DNA from: SVFI01 sp045535935
Lineage (GTDB): Bacteria > Bacillota > Clostridia > Lachnospirales > Lachnospiraceae
Reading direction: 5' to 3'
Assembly (NCBI GenBank): GCA_045535935.1
Contig: JAZSMO010000030.1
Coordinates: forward strand, 1 to 64,000
Length of the DNA stretch: 64,000 nucleotides
Part shown: piece after piece, positions 49,469 to 58,482 of the stretch
Position numbering within the stretch: the first letter of the stretch is position 1
Layout: each line of letters opens with the position of its first letter
Position numbers and translations under genes: made by a program
The notes under the pieces: generated by a model
The model's database searches: none
What the model saw: only the letters and a program-made list of their open reading frames with translations
What the model was told of the DNA's origin: nothing

Positions 49469-51397
49469 ATGGCAGAAAACAAAAAACAGGTAAATCCACT
49501 TTTTATTACAAAAGATGATGAGTATGTTTTTGCACAGGGAAATCATTACGAAATATACGAAAAACTCGGTGCGCATAAAACAACCGTGGATGGAAAAGAG
49601 GGTGTTTATTTTGCAGTGTGGGCACCAAATGCACAGTATGTTAATGTAATCGGTTCTTTTAATAATTGGGATATTTTTAAAGATAATATGGAGCGTCTTG
49701 GGGATGGCGGTATCTTTGCCTTGTTTGTTCCGGAAGCAAAAGTCGGCGATATGTACAAGTTTGTTATCACCACACCGGATGGAAATAAGCTTTATAAGGC
49801 GGATCCATATGCAAATCAGGCACAGCTTCGTCCGGATAATGCATCGATTGTAGCGGATCTGACAGATTTTACATGGACAGATGCAACCTGGCAAAAGGAA
49901 AAAGAAGCAACGGATTGGAACAAAAAACCGATGGCGATTTACGAATGCCATATTGGTTCCTGGATGAAGCATCCGGTATCCGGTGAGGATGAAAAAGAAA
50001 CCGGCTTTTATAATTATCGCGAGTTTGCAGATCGTTTTGTGGAATACTGCAAAGAAATGAAGTATACGCATGTAGAGCTTATGGGTATTGCAGAGCACCC
50101 ATTTGACGGATCCTGGGGATATCAGGTGACCGGTTATTATGCACCGACGTCCCGTTATGGTTCGCCGACAGATTTTATGTATCTGGTGAATAAGCTTCAC
50201 AAAAACCATATCGGAGTCATTCTTGACTGGGTTCCGGCGCATTTTCCAAGAGATGAGTTCGGCCTGGCAACTTTTGACGGAAGCTGTCTGTATGAGCATC
50301 CGGACACAAGAAGAGGTGAACATCCGGATTGGGGAACCAAGATTTTTAACTATGCGAAAAATGAAGTACGAAACTTCTTGATTGCCAATGCCATGTTCTG
50401 GGTAGAGAAGTTCCATATTGACGGACTTCGCGTGGATGCGGTTGCTTCCATGCTCTATCTGGATTACGGAAGAAGAGACGGTCAGTGGCTTCCGAATGAA
50501 TACGGAAACAATAAAAACCTGGATGCCATCGAGTTTTTCCGTCATTTGAATTCTATGATGAAAAAGAGAAATCCGGGAACGCTTGTGATTGCGGAAGAAT
50601 CTACCGCATGGCCGCTTGTGACCGGTGATCCGAAGGAAGGAGGACTTGGATTCTCCTTTAAGTGGAATATGGGATGGATGCATGATTTCTGCGAATATAT
50701 GAAGCTGGATCCGTTGTTCCGCAAAAATAATCATTATGCGTTGACATTTGCCATGAGCTACAATGAGAGCGAGAACTACATTCTTCCGTTATCACACGAT
50801 GAAGTGGTACATTTGAAATGTTCCATGCTCAACAAAATGCCGGGATTCTATGTGGATAAATTTGCCAATCTCCGAGTAGGTTATACCTATATGTTTACCC
50901 ACTGCGGCAAGAAGCTTTTGTTCATGGGACAGGAGTTCGGACAGGATCAGGAATGGTCCGAGGCAAGAGAGCTTGAGTGGCATTATTTGGAAGATAAAGA
51001 ACACAGCTCTATGAAATATTATGTGAGCAAGCTTCTTGAAATTTATAACAAATATCCGTGTATGTATGAAAACGACAATAACTGGAACGGTTTTGAGTGG
51101 ATCAACGCAGACAATGCGGAGGACAGTGTTTATACATATATGAGAAAATCCGAAAGCGGAAGAAATAATATTCTGGTTGTTCTCAATATGACCCCGATGA
51201 AGCGAGAAGGATATACGGTTGGCGTTCCGAAAAAGAAAAAATATAAATTACTTTTAAACAGTGACGAGGAATGCTATGGCGGAAACGGAACCGTGATTCC
51301 GAAAGAAATATCCGCAAAAGCACAGCCTTGGGACAATCGGGATTATTCTATCACATTTGATCTTCCGGCGTACGGAGCAGCGCTTTTCCTGTTCTAG
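49469..51397 (+). CDS. glgB: 1,4-alpha-glucan branching enzyme
   Basis: A 642-residue GH13 enzyme that makes alpha-1,6 branches in glycogen. An N-terminal CBM48 domain (YFAVWAPNAQYVNVIGSFNNWD) precedes the barrel. Catalytic motifs are DGLRVDAVASMLYLDYGR (nucleophile Asp), LVIAEESTAWP (acid/base Glu) and LPLSHDEVVH (third Asp). Start ATG at 49469 follows AGAGAGGGCAAGG and lies 13 bp past the TPR gene stop. An upstream in-frame ATG at 49448 would overlap that gene. Confidence 0.94.
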   Translation: MAENKKQVNPLFITKDDEYVFAQGNHYEIYEKLGAHKTTVDGKEGVYFAVWAPNAQYVNVIGSFNNWDIFKDNMERLGDGGIFALFVPEAKVGDMYKFVITTPDGNKLYKADPYANQAQLRPDNASIVADLTDFTWTDATWQKEKEATDWNKKPMAIYECHIGSWMKHPVSGEDEKETGFYNYREFADRFVEYCKEMKYTHVELMGIAEHPFDGSWGYQVTGYYAPTSRYGSPTDFMYLVNKLHKNHIGVILDWVPAHFPRDEFGLATFDGSCLYEHPDTRRGEHPDWGTKIFNYAKNEVRNFLIANAMFWVEKFHIDGLRVDAVASMLYLDYGRRDGQWLPNEYGNNKNLDAIEFFRHLNSMMKKRNPGTLVIAEESTAWPLVTGDPKEGGLGFSFKWNMGWMHDFCEYMKLDPLFRKNNHYALTFAMSYNESENYILPLSHDEVVHLKCSMLNKMPGFYVDKFANLRVGYTYMFTHCGKKLLFMGQEFGQDQEWSEARELEWHYLEDKEHSSMKYYVSKLLEIYNKYPCMYENDNNWNGFEWINADNAEDSVYTYMRKSESGRNNILVVLNMTPMKREGYTVGVPKKKKYKLLLNSDEECYGGNGTVIPKEISAKAQPWDNRDYSITFDLPAYGAALFLF

Positions 51398-51450
51398 GGC
51401 AGTTTGTGCGTAAGCTCTTAAGAAAGAGTCAAAAATAACCGAAATAAAAG

Positions 51451-51478
51451 GTGAATGCATTTGCATTCGCCTTTTTCT
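51451..51478 (+). terminator. glgB terminator
   Basis: GGTGAATGC and GCATTCGCC form a 9-bp stem with an ATTT loop followed by TTTTTCT. It separates glgB from the flagellin-linked genes. Confidence 0.88.
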
Positions 51479-51508
51479 ATTGCATAAAACAGGTACAGAA
51501 GGTGACTT

Positions 51509-54500
51509 ATGAAAATAACATTTGATCATTTGCAGGAACATACGACAAATCCTATCGGAAAAACAGCGGAAATGTCGCCGAAAAGCACTATGGCGGACAA
51601 AGGTGTGCAAAATACAAAAAGTATTTCCGGTGTTTTGCTTTCCAAAGGACAAGAGCAACAGGCATACGGAAAACAGACAAAGAGCGCGCAGGAAGTGAAA
51701 GAGCAGGCGGGCCTCCTTTCCGGTGAAGATTATAAAAATTACATGGCAGTGATGTCTTCTACTATGTCCGGTGAGGATTTTTCCGCTATGATGGAAGAAG
51801 GGGTAAAACCAGGAAAAACATCGGTGGAAGATGTCGTTACAATCATGGATCATATTAAGACGGTCATGGCCAGATCAGGAGTTGTCGTTTCCGGATTTAA
51901 CGCAAGCGGTGATATTCCGATGGAAAAACTGGAGGCTATGACGGGAAATGCAGCGTATGCGCAGTCGCTTGCGGATGCATTTAAGGAAAATGATGTTCCG
52001 CTTACGGAGGAAAATGTGGCGGAAGTTATGAAACAGACAGGACTTGCCACGGAGATTACAGGTCTTTCCGATTCGATGAAGCAGTACTTGATTGAGAATG
52101 ATTTGGAACTTTCGGTCAATGAGATTTATATGGCAAAATTCAGTGCCCAATCCGGAAAAGAAGCTGGTCCGGCCGGAAAAACAGGTTCCTATTTCAGTGA
52201 TGATTTGAACGGATATTTCGGTAAACAGGCGCCGGAAACGAATTATGAAGGGTTGTCTGTACAAATAGAAAAAGTCATAAAGGAAGCCGGTCTTTCCGTA
52301 AATGAAGAGACAAAAGCGGAGGCTAAATGGATTCTTGAGAAAGGAATGCTTCTTACAGGAGAAAATATGGAAAAGCTGCACCGGATGAATGAGATGCAGT
52401 TTCCGATGACAAAAGAAGATGTGCTTTCTCATATTGCGCAGGCGCTTCGCGAGGGAAAACAGGCAGAAAATGCAGATCTGTCCGGACATGGTATTTACAA
52501 GCAGGCAGTTGCCATCAAGGAAGCAGTGGATCATATTTCTGAAAAAGCGGTAGAAAAGGTTGTTTCGGAAGGAGAAATTTTTAATATTCGAAATCTGACA
52601 AGTGCGCAGAGAGAAATTGATCTTGCACAGGCGTCCTACAGCGCACAGACAGTAGAAACAGCGGCTGTCGGTGCAGATGAGGCAGCATTTGTTCATGCAA
52701 AAAGGACAATGGAAGAAGTTCGTTTGCAGATGACCGTCTCGGCCAATGTGATGCTGCTGCGAAGTGATTATTCGATTGATACAACAGAGCTTACGGAACT
52801 GGTAGAACAGCTGAAAGCCATCGAGCAAAAAATGAATATGACACAGGGGCTTACCCTTGCAGACGAAGGAAAGAATTCCCTGTATCAGGATACGATGGAA
52901 AAAACAGCGGCGATCCGTCAAATGCCGGCTGCGGTCATTCCGAGAGTTATGGACGTAGCAGAGCATCTTACGCTGCAGAGAGTGTATGAGGAAGGTCGTG
53001 TTCTGGAATCCACCTACAAGAAGGCCGGGGAAAGCTATGAAGCTTTGATGACAGCTCCGAGAGCAGATTTGGGAGACCGGCTGAAGGATGCATTTTCCAA
53101 CATAGATGAGATATTACAGGATCTGGAGTTTGAGGCTACGGAGGATAACCGCCGGGCAGTCCGGATTCTTGCATACAACAAAATGGAGCTTACCAAGGAA
53201 AATATCCTGCAGGTGAGAGCGACAGATGCAGATCTTACCTATTTACTGGATAAGATGACACCGTCCGCAACGCTGCAAATGATTCGCGACGGAATCAATC
53301 CGCTGGAGGAAACGGTTGCGGAATTGACCGATTATTTTACGCAGCAGGATGGAGATCTTACATCGCAGGCGGAAACATTTAGTCGTTTTCTCTATGAAAT
53401 GGAGCATAGTGATCAGATTACTCCGGAGGAAAGAGAAACGTATATGGGTATTTACCGCCTGATTCGTCAAATTGAAAAAGGAGACGGAAAGGCCATCGGA
53501 ACAATTGTAAACAACGGACAGGAGTTAACTTTTGCTAATTTGCTTTCTGCGGTACGTACCGGACAAAAACGAGGTGTCAATGCAGTGATAGATGACGATT
53601 TCGGAATGCTTGACGGTGTGGAGGCAAAAGGAACCCGCATTTCCGATCAGATTAATCATTACTATGAGAGAAAAGCATCACAGCTTCTCGATCGTATGAG
53701 TCCGGTTGTGATGATGCAGCATCATGTGACGATGGATACCACGTGGGATGAGCTCATGGACATGTCGCAGGAAACACCGGAGCAGATGAATAAAATGTAC
53801 CGGGAGGAACAGCTTCAGCTTTTGAGACAGGATATTTCCGCAGACAATGAGACAGTGGAAATGTTACTTGCCAACGGACAGCCGATCACTCCGGATCATC
53901 TGCACGGGGCAGAGAAACTTACCGGGCGCCGCGGAGAAATGTTCCGGAAAATAAAAGAATTTACCGAAAAACAGGAATCTGCGGATGCTGAAATCACGGA
54001 AATGCTTACACAAATGAAAGAGCATTTTACGCAGGCGCAGGAGGCACAAAAAGCATACGAAGAAATGCAGGAGACGGTAAACGAAAGACTGGAACAGGTA
54101 ATGTTATCGGGAGAAATGGGATATCTGGATATCAAAGCACTTTCTTCTATTTCCAAACAGCTTTCCCTGGCGGGGAATCTTGCAAAGGAAGAAAATTATG
54201 AGCTCCCGGCTGTGATTGACGGTCGGTTGACCAGCGTGAATGTGCGATTCCGCCGAGATGGTGCGGACAGCGCAGAGAAGGGAAGTGTTTCTGTTTCTGC
54301 AGAGCTGGCGAACGGTGAAAAGGTTATGGCTGAGCTCAAGATACAGGGGGATGTTATCACCGGATATATGGGTTGCAGCAGCAGAGAAAAAACAGCGCAT
54401 TTTATGGAAAAAAGGGAAGATTTTATCCGAAATATCCTATCGGAAACCGGAAAAACAGCCGATATTAATTTTGTATATAGTGAAGAGATCCGATTTAATT

Positions 54501-54658
54501 ATTATGAAGGCGGACATCAGGCAGGGAAGCAGATGAAGACCGGAGTAAAGGATCTGAAAGAAACCGAAATTCAGACAGAAGAAGCACAGGGACGTCATAC
54601 TTCTGCAAAAGAGCTTTATCAGGCAGCAAAAGCATTTCTTGCTTTGCTGGAAGGATAA
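51509..54658 (+). CDS. Large flagellin-linked protein, possible FliK-like hook-length/export factor (DUF6240-like)
   Basis: A 1049-residue cytosolic-type protein without signal peptide or membrane helices. It carries at least seven loose copies of a motif like NDxxLTxENV (ENDVPLTEENVAEV, EKGMLLTGENMEKL, YNKMELTKENILQV, NNGQELTFANLLSA, ANGQPITPDHLHGA), each starting a helical segment. The last ~150 residues (GSVSVSAELANGEKVMAELKIQGDVITGYM, then a helix with a Glu/Lys-rich tail) resemble the FliK C-terminal domain (Flg_hook) in strand order and length; this is inference. It lies 24 bp before flagellin. From memory similar proteins are labelled DUF6240. Confidence 0.6.
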   Translation: MKITFDHLQEHTTNPIGKTAEMSPKSTMADKGVQNTKSISGVLLSKGQEQQAYGKQTKSAQEVKEQAGLLSGEDYKNYMAVMSSTMSGEDFSAMMEEGVKPGKTSVEDVVTIMDHIKTVMARSGVVVSGFNASGDIPMEKLEAMTGNAAYAQSLADAFKENDVPLTEENVAEVMKQTGLATEITGLSDSMKQYLIENDLELSVNEIYMAKFSAQSGKEAGPAGKTGSYFSDDLNGYFGKQAPETNYEGLSVQIEKVIKEAGLSVNEETKAEAKWILEKGMLLTGENMEKLHRMNEMQFPMTKEDVLSHIAQALREGKQAENADLSGHGIYKQAVAIKEAVDHISEKAVEKVVSEGEIFNIRNLTSAQREIDLAQASYSAQTVETAAVGADEAAFVHAKRTMEEVRLQMTVSANVMLLRSDYSIDTTELTELVEQLKAIEQKMNMTQGLTLADEGKNSLYQDTMEKTAAIRQMPAAVIPRVMDVAEHLTLQRVYEEGRVLESTYKKAGESYEALMTAPRADLGDRLKDAFSNIDEILQDLEFEATEDNRRAVRILAYNKMELTKENILQVRATDADLTYLLDKMTPSATLQMIRDGINPLEETVAELTDYFTQQDGDLTSQAETFSRFLYEMEHSDQITPEERETYMGIYRLIRQIEKGDGKAIGTIVNNGQELTFANLLSAVRTGQKRGVNAVIDDDFGMLDGVEAKGTRISDQINHYYERKASQLLDRMSPVVMMQHHVTMDTTWDELMDMSQETPEQMNKMYREEQLQLLRQDISADNETVEMLLANGQPITPDHLHGAEKLTGRRGEMFRKIKEFTEKQESADAEITEMLTQMKEHFTQAQEAQKAYEEMQETVNERLEQVMLSGEMGYLDIKALSSISKQLSLAGNLAKEENYELPAVIDGRLTSVNVRFRRDGADSAEKGSVSVSAELANGEKVMAELKIQGDVITGYMGCSSREKTAHFMEKREDFIRNILSETGKTADINFVYSEEIRFNYYEGGHQAGKQMKTGVKDLKETEIQTEEAQGRHTSAKELYQAAKAFLALLEG

Positions 54659-54682
54659 GCAGAATAGAAAGGTGTGCAGAAT

Positions 54683-55810
54683 ATGAAGATCAATTATAAT
54701 GTATCCGCAATTATTGCCAATGCAGCGCTCGGAGTAAATGAAAAGAGATATAATGTTTCATCCGAACGATTATCTACAGGTTATAAGGTAAATCATGCAA
54801 AAGAAAATCCATCCGGCATTGCCATTGCAAAAAGAATGAATGCGCAGCTGAGAGGTCTTGAACATGCAAATCAGAATGCAAGCACGGCTATCTCCGTAGT
54901 AAGTACGGCGGAAGGTGCTCTTACTGAAATGCAGTCCATGGTACAGCGCATCAATGAGCTGGCGATTCAGGCGGCCAACGGTCCGAAGACGGATGAAGAC
55001 AGAGCTGCGATTCAGGAGGAAGTAAAGGAATTAAAAGAAGAGCTGAACCGTATGATGACAGATACGGAGTTCAACGGGAAAAAATTGTTAAACGGCGATT
55101 GCGATTTGAAGGGATATTCCGATGTGAACGGTATTTCTGTCGGCTATTATTCCGATGAAGTTCCGGTAGCGCAGTATTCTTTGAGTATTACAACACCTTT
55201 AAACCGTGATGAGGATGGAAATATCGACCTGCAGGACGGCGATGTAACGCTTCTTATGGACGGAAGCGAAACCGCATTTCCGGCGGATTCTACCGTATCT
55301 TATTACGGAGACAGAGTGACAATCAAGGCAGCAGGCGAATTTGAAGTGAATTTCTATGTTTCCGATGCATTTGAAGCGGAGGGAACAAATGATGTTACTC
55401 TTGACTTGACCGGTATGGGTGCGATGACCGTACAGATTGGCGCCAACGAGGGACAGGTGCTGGATATTCGTCTTCCGGAGGTTTCTCTTCGTACATTGGG
55501 TATTGAAGATGTCGATATTTCTACCGAGGAAGGAGCACAGGAAGCCATTGAATTATCAAAACAGGCCAACTCCTTTATCTCCTCTGTCCGTGCAAGAATC
55601 GGTGCATACGAAAATCGTCTGGAGCATACGGAAAGCAGTATTGATGTTACTTCTGAAAATATGACGGCTGCTTTCTCCAGATTGATGGATACCGATATGG
55701 CGGAAGAAATGACGGAATATACAAATCAGCAGGTATTAAATCAGGCGGGAATCAGCATTTTGACACAGGCAAACCAGAGACCGTCGGAAATGTTACAGTT
55801 GTTACAGTAA
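54683..55810 (+). CDS. Flagellin
   Basis: A 375-residue filament protein. N-terminal D0/D1 helices read MKINYNVSAIIANAALGVN then SSERLSTGYKVNHAKENPSG and QRINELAIQAANGPKTDEDR. C-terminal D1/D0 read VRARIGAYENRLEHTESS and QAGISILTQANQRPSEMLQLL. A central ~120-residue variable region lies between. The TLR5-contact residues Gln, Arg and Glu of Q-R-x-x-E-L are kept. The ATG at 54683 is preferred over the GTG at 54674 for its spacing to AAAGG. Probably co-transcribed with the neighbours; no own sigma-28 promoter was seen in the short gap. Confidence 0.93.
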   Translation: MKINYNVSAIIANAALGVNEKRYNVSSERLSTGYKVNHAKENPSGIAIAKRMNAQLRGLEHANQNASTAISVVSTAEGALTEMQSMVQRINELAIQAANGPKTDEDRAAIQEEVKELKEELNRMMTDTEFNGKKLLNGDCDLKGYSDVNGISVGYYSDEVPVAQYSLSITTPLNRDEDGNIDLQDGDVTLLMDGSETAFPADSTVSYYGDRVTIKAAGEFEVNFYVSDAFEAEGTNDVTLDLTGMGAMTVQIGANEGQVLDIRLPEVSLRTLGIEDVDISTEEGAQEAIELSKQANSFISSVRARIGAYENRLEHTESSIDVTSENMTAAFSRLMDTDMAEEMTEYTNQQVLNQAGISILTQANQRPSEMLQLLQ

Positions 55811-55824
55811 AATGAGGTGTCAAA

Positions 55825-56319
55825 ATGACAGATGAAAAGAAACAGGAGTTTACACTCCGCATTTCGCAGGCAAACGCAAGCCAGCTGATTGTAATTTTAT
55901 ATGAACTTTTCTTTTACTACATAGAAGAAGCCGACAAGGCATATGCAAAGACAGATTATGTCGGATTTTGTAAAGAACTGCAAAAAGCACATGATTGTCT
56001 CAATGAGCTGATTGCATCTCTTAATATGAATGCGGAGAATGAACAAGTAGAAGAAGTAGCAAAAGCTATTTTAAAAGTTTATTTCTTTGTCAGTGCCCGG
56101 ATCGGAGCAGCTTCCGGAAGCAGAAAAAAAGACCCCCTTTCGGATGCGGTAAGACTGATGCAGAAACTTTATAAAATATATAAAGAAGACGCAGCAAACG
56201 ATAATTCCGCACCGGTCATGGATCGGGCACAGACCGTTTATGCAGGGCTGACTTACGGAAAAAACGATCTCAATGTAAGCCTTGAAGACGGAAGTGCGAG
56301 CAGAGGATTTTACGTTTAA
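55825..56319 (+). CDS. FliS-like flagellin export chaperone
   Basis: A 164-residue helical protein. QEFTLRISQANASQLIVILYELFFYYIEEADKAY matches the FliS start (usually Q-x-x-T-A-S-P-x-x-L-x-x-M-L-Y-D). It should bind the flagellin C-terminus before export. It is somewhat longer than canonical FliS (~130) because of a C-terminal tail ending SRGFYV. It sits 14 bp after flagellin. Confidence 0.82.
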   Translation: MTDEKKQEFTLRISQANASQLIVILYELFFYYIEEADKAYAKTDYVGFCKELQKAHDCLNELIASLNMNAENEQVEEVAKAILKVYFFVSARIGAASGSRKKDPLSDAVRLMQKLYKIYKEDAANDNSAPVMDRAQTVYAGLTYGKNDLNVSLEDGSASRGFYV

Positions 56320-56367
56320 AATGAATATTTTGAGTAACCGGACATACAATGTGGTAGGAGGTGCATC

Positions 56368-56637
56368 GTGCAGTCATTCTATTCGCAGGGAGTTATACCC
56401 ATTATCATTGTGTGTCTGGTTGTTTTATTTTTGGCCGGATTTCAAAGAAAGAATCATGTGATTCTGCAATTTGTAAAGCGGGGTGTCGCAGGCTTCATAG
56501 CGCTTGTGCTGTTGAATCGCCTGTTTGCCTTTTATTCTGTCCCTCTGTTTGTCGGAGTCAATGTATGGTCGATATTGACGGCGGTATTTCTCGGTGTTCC
56601 GGGAATTTGTATGCTTTTCGGAATTTGCCTGTTTTGA
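56368..56637 (+). CDS. BofA-like small membrane protein
   Basis: An 89-residue protein with about three hydrophobic segments. The C-terminal part VPLFVGVNVWSILTAVFLGVPGICMLFGI closely matches the BofA signature (V-G-x-N-x-x-T-x-x-x-x-G-x-P-G). BofA restrains the pro-sigma-K protease in spore formers. GTG start, 7 bases after AGGAGG. Whether this organism makes spores cannot be judged from the window. Confidence 0.8.
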   Translation: MQSFYSQGVIPIIIVCLVVLFLAGFQRKNHVILQFVKRGVAGFIALVLLNRLFAFYSVPLFVGVNVWSILTAVFLGVPGICMLFGICLF

Positions 56638-56723
56638 AATTTGACATTCCGCAGTTTAGCGAATATACTTAAGAAGTATGCTTATCGACCGTTTTTAATA
56701 TGGATAATTTAAGGAACATAAGA

Positions 56724-57761
56724 ATGAAAAAGAGAATTTTGACTAATATCATATTTGTTATTTCTGTTGTTGCAATGTTTTTGTTCATGCAAAAAATCTT
56801 TACCGCATCCAACTCTTTGACAGAGCATGCGGAAATGATGATGGACGGATATTATGATGAAAAAGAAAATACCCTGGATGCGGTGGTGATCGGTAACAGC
56901 CATATCTATCGTTACTGGCAGGGTGCGTTCGGATGGGAACAGAACGGAATCGCAGCACTTTCTTTATCTACTTCCGATATGCCATGCAATGTATTTCGAA
57001 ACGTAGGTGTGGAAGCATTAAAAACACAGACACCGAAAGTTCTGGTTTTTGATGCACTTGCTTTTGCAGATAATCATAATCTGGAAAACAATAAAATATA
57101 TTATCTGACAAGCAATATGAAATTTTCCGCCAATTATCTCGATACAATCAAAACCTATTGTGACACCGCAGGCGTGGAAGGCTGGGACAGGCTGATGTAT
57201 TATTTTCCTGTGATACAGTTTCATTCCAGATGGAAGGATCTCAAAAAAAGAGATATTCTAAAAATGAAGGAATCTTATCTCAATTCCTGCTATGAAAAGA
57301 AATTTTTGACGAGAACCATTGAAAAGGAAGAGGTTATCTATACGGATACGAGAGTTCCGATTCATGAGGGAAGAGAAGCTTCCTTGAGAGAGCTGCTGGA
57401 ATGGTGTCAGGATCAGGAAGTGCAGATAGAATTTATCGCAGTGCCGACATTGCTGACGGAAAAAAGAAAAGGAATGATCAATTATGTTGGTGATATCGTC
57501 GAAGAATACGGTATTACGTTTATTGATTACAATGATCAGGAGCTGTTTGACAGCTTCGGCTTCGTTGTTGAGGAAGATTTCCAGGATGTGAATCATACCA
57601 ATGTGGTAGGATCGTACAAATTCTGTGAAATTTACGGACAACATCTGATCGAGACCTATGATCTTCCGGATCGCAGAGAGGATGAATCCTATGGATCCTG
57701 GGAGACAAGAACCAAGGAATATTTTGAGGTTATTGAAGAAATAAGAGCAAAAAATGAATAA
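56724..57761 (+). CDS. Membrane-anchored SGNH-like hydrolase/acyltransferase-type protein
   Basis: A 345-residue protein with an N-terminal signal anchor (ILTNIIFVISVVAMFLFM) and an extracytoplasmic domain. DAVVIGNSHIYRYW resembles block I of SGNH/DltD-like enzymes (G-N-S-H). FQDVNHTNVVGSYKF near the C-terminus resembles the catalytic D-x-x-H block. It may transfer or remove acyl groups on a surface glycan or protein. The ATG at 56724 follows AAGGA; an in-frame ATG at 56700 lacks a ribosome-binding site. Confidence 0.7.
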   Translation: MKKRILTNIIFVISVVAMFLFMQKIFTASNSLTEHAEMMMDGYYDEKENTLDAVVIGNSHIYRYWQGAFGWEQNGIAALSLSTSDMPCNVFRNVGVEALKTQTPKVLVFDALAFADNHNLENNKIYYLTSNMKFSANYLDTIKTYCDTAGVEGWDRLMYYFPVIQFHSRWKDLKKRDILKMKESYLNSCYEKKFLTRTIEKEEVIYTDTRVPIHEGREASLRELLEWCQDQEVQIEFIAVPTLLTEKRKGMINYVGDIVEEYGITFIDYNDQELFDSFGFVVEEDFQDVNHTNVVGSYKFCEIYGQHLIETYDLPDRREDESYGSWETRTKEYFEVIEEIRAKNE

Positions 57762-57772
57762 GGCTTTGACAT

Positions 57773-57803
57773 GCAAAACCCCGGGATTTCTCGGGGTTTG
57801 CGC
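57773..57803 (+). terminator. Terminator before the pilus operon
   Basis: GCAAAACCCCG and CGGGGTTTGC pair around GATTTCT, with TTTCTTTT following. It closes the flagellin-to-SGNH transcript. Confidence 0.8.
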
Positions 57804-57874
57804 TTTCTTTTAAGGCTTTTTTTGAGTGGTGTTTAGTAATTTTTACCAAAAAAATATTTTTTATAACAGGGGAC

Positions 57875-57903
57875 TTTACATTTTTTGTCGGCTCCTTTAT
57901 AAT
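57875..57903 (+). promoter_or_regulatory. Promoter of the Tad pilus operon
   Basis: TTTACA, a 17-bp spacer and perfect TATAAT, about 117 bp upstream of the prepilin peptidase ATG. This predicts a 5' leader of about 110 nt that includes two inverted repeats. Confidence 0.8.
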
Positions 57904-57930
57904 CCAATTTACATTCTAATTCAAACCGTG

Positions 57931-57982
57931 TCGAAAGATCTTTCGATCGGATCACATTTCAAAGATTCCGCGTTTCGGAATC
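57931..57982. promoter_or_regulatory. Palindrome and hairpin in the pilus operon leader
   Basis: A perfect 16-bp palindrome TCGAAAGATCTTTCGA (57931-57946) begins about 21 bp after the predicted start site. A second inverted repeat, GATTCCG/CGGAATC with a 5-base loop, follows at 57964-57982. They could be a repressor site and an RNA hairpin or both; neither is a terminator, as no U tract follows. Confidence 0.6.
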
Positions 57983-58020
57983 AGATTCCTATATTTAAAT
58001 GAAAAGGAAAAGGAGATTTT

Positions 58021-58482
58021 ATGGGGGTTCTCTATTTTTTTTTACTCTCGGCGGTCGTTTTTGATGTCAAAACGTTCCGCATTCCCAACAAGCTCATCAT
58101 CTGTGCCTTTTTGTCAGGTGTATTATATCAGGGGATTTTTTCTCCAAAGCGACAAATGTTACTTTATATCGGTTCCATGATCCTCGTTTTTCTTGTGCTG
58201 ATTCCGATTTATAAAATCAGGGCCATCGGCGGAGGAGATGTAAAGCTGCTCAGTATATGTGCTCTTTTTACAGGCTATGAAAGAGGGTTACTCATCGTAT
58301 GGTATTCGCTGCTCATAGGAGCGGTCATTTCAATTTTTTATCCGGTGTATCACCGACTTTTCTCAAACAATACAAACAAACAGAAAACAAGACATGTGAT
58401 TCATTTTACAATACCGATTGTCTTGGCTGTAATCACAGAACATATAGGGGGAGATTTTCATGGGTATTTTGGCAATTTGTGA
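58021..58482 (+). CDS. Prepilin peptidase, A24 type (TadV/CpaA-like)
   Basis: A 153-residue membrane aspartic peptidase that processes the Flp prepilin. VVFDVKTFRIPNKL carries the first catalytic Asp and the R-I-P-N motif, and AIGGGDVKLLS the second Asp in the G-x-G-D motif. AAAGGAGATTTT precedes the ATG. First gene of the Tad cluster; overlaps the next gene by 23 bp. Confidence 0.9.
   Translation: MGVLYFFLLSAVVFDVKTFRIPNKLIICAFLSGVLYQGIFSPKRQMLLYIGSMILVFLVLIPIYKIRAIGGGDVKLLSICALFTGYERGLLIVWYSLLIGAVISIFYPVYHRLFSNNTNKQKTRHVIHFTIPIVLAVITEHIGGDFHGYFGNL

Noticed and set aside
49442..50734. A 430-codon minus-strand frame opposite glgB
   Set aside because: It is antisense to a firmly identified gene, has low-complexity His/Cys/Phe-rich translation and no ribosome-binding site.
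51411..51440. Sigma-28-like sequence (TAAG, 15 bp, ACCGAAAT) upstream of the flagellin-linked operon
   Set aside because: The match is partial and the glgB terminator hairpin lies between it and the gene, so it would be terminated.
51875..52966. A 363-codon minus-strand frame opposite the flagellin-linked gene
   Set aside because: Its translation has the His/Phe/Arg-rich look of antisense shadow frames and no start signal.
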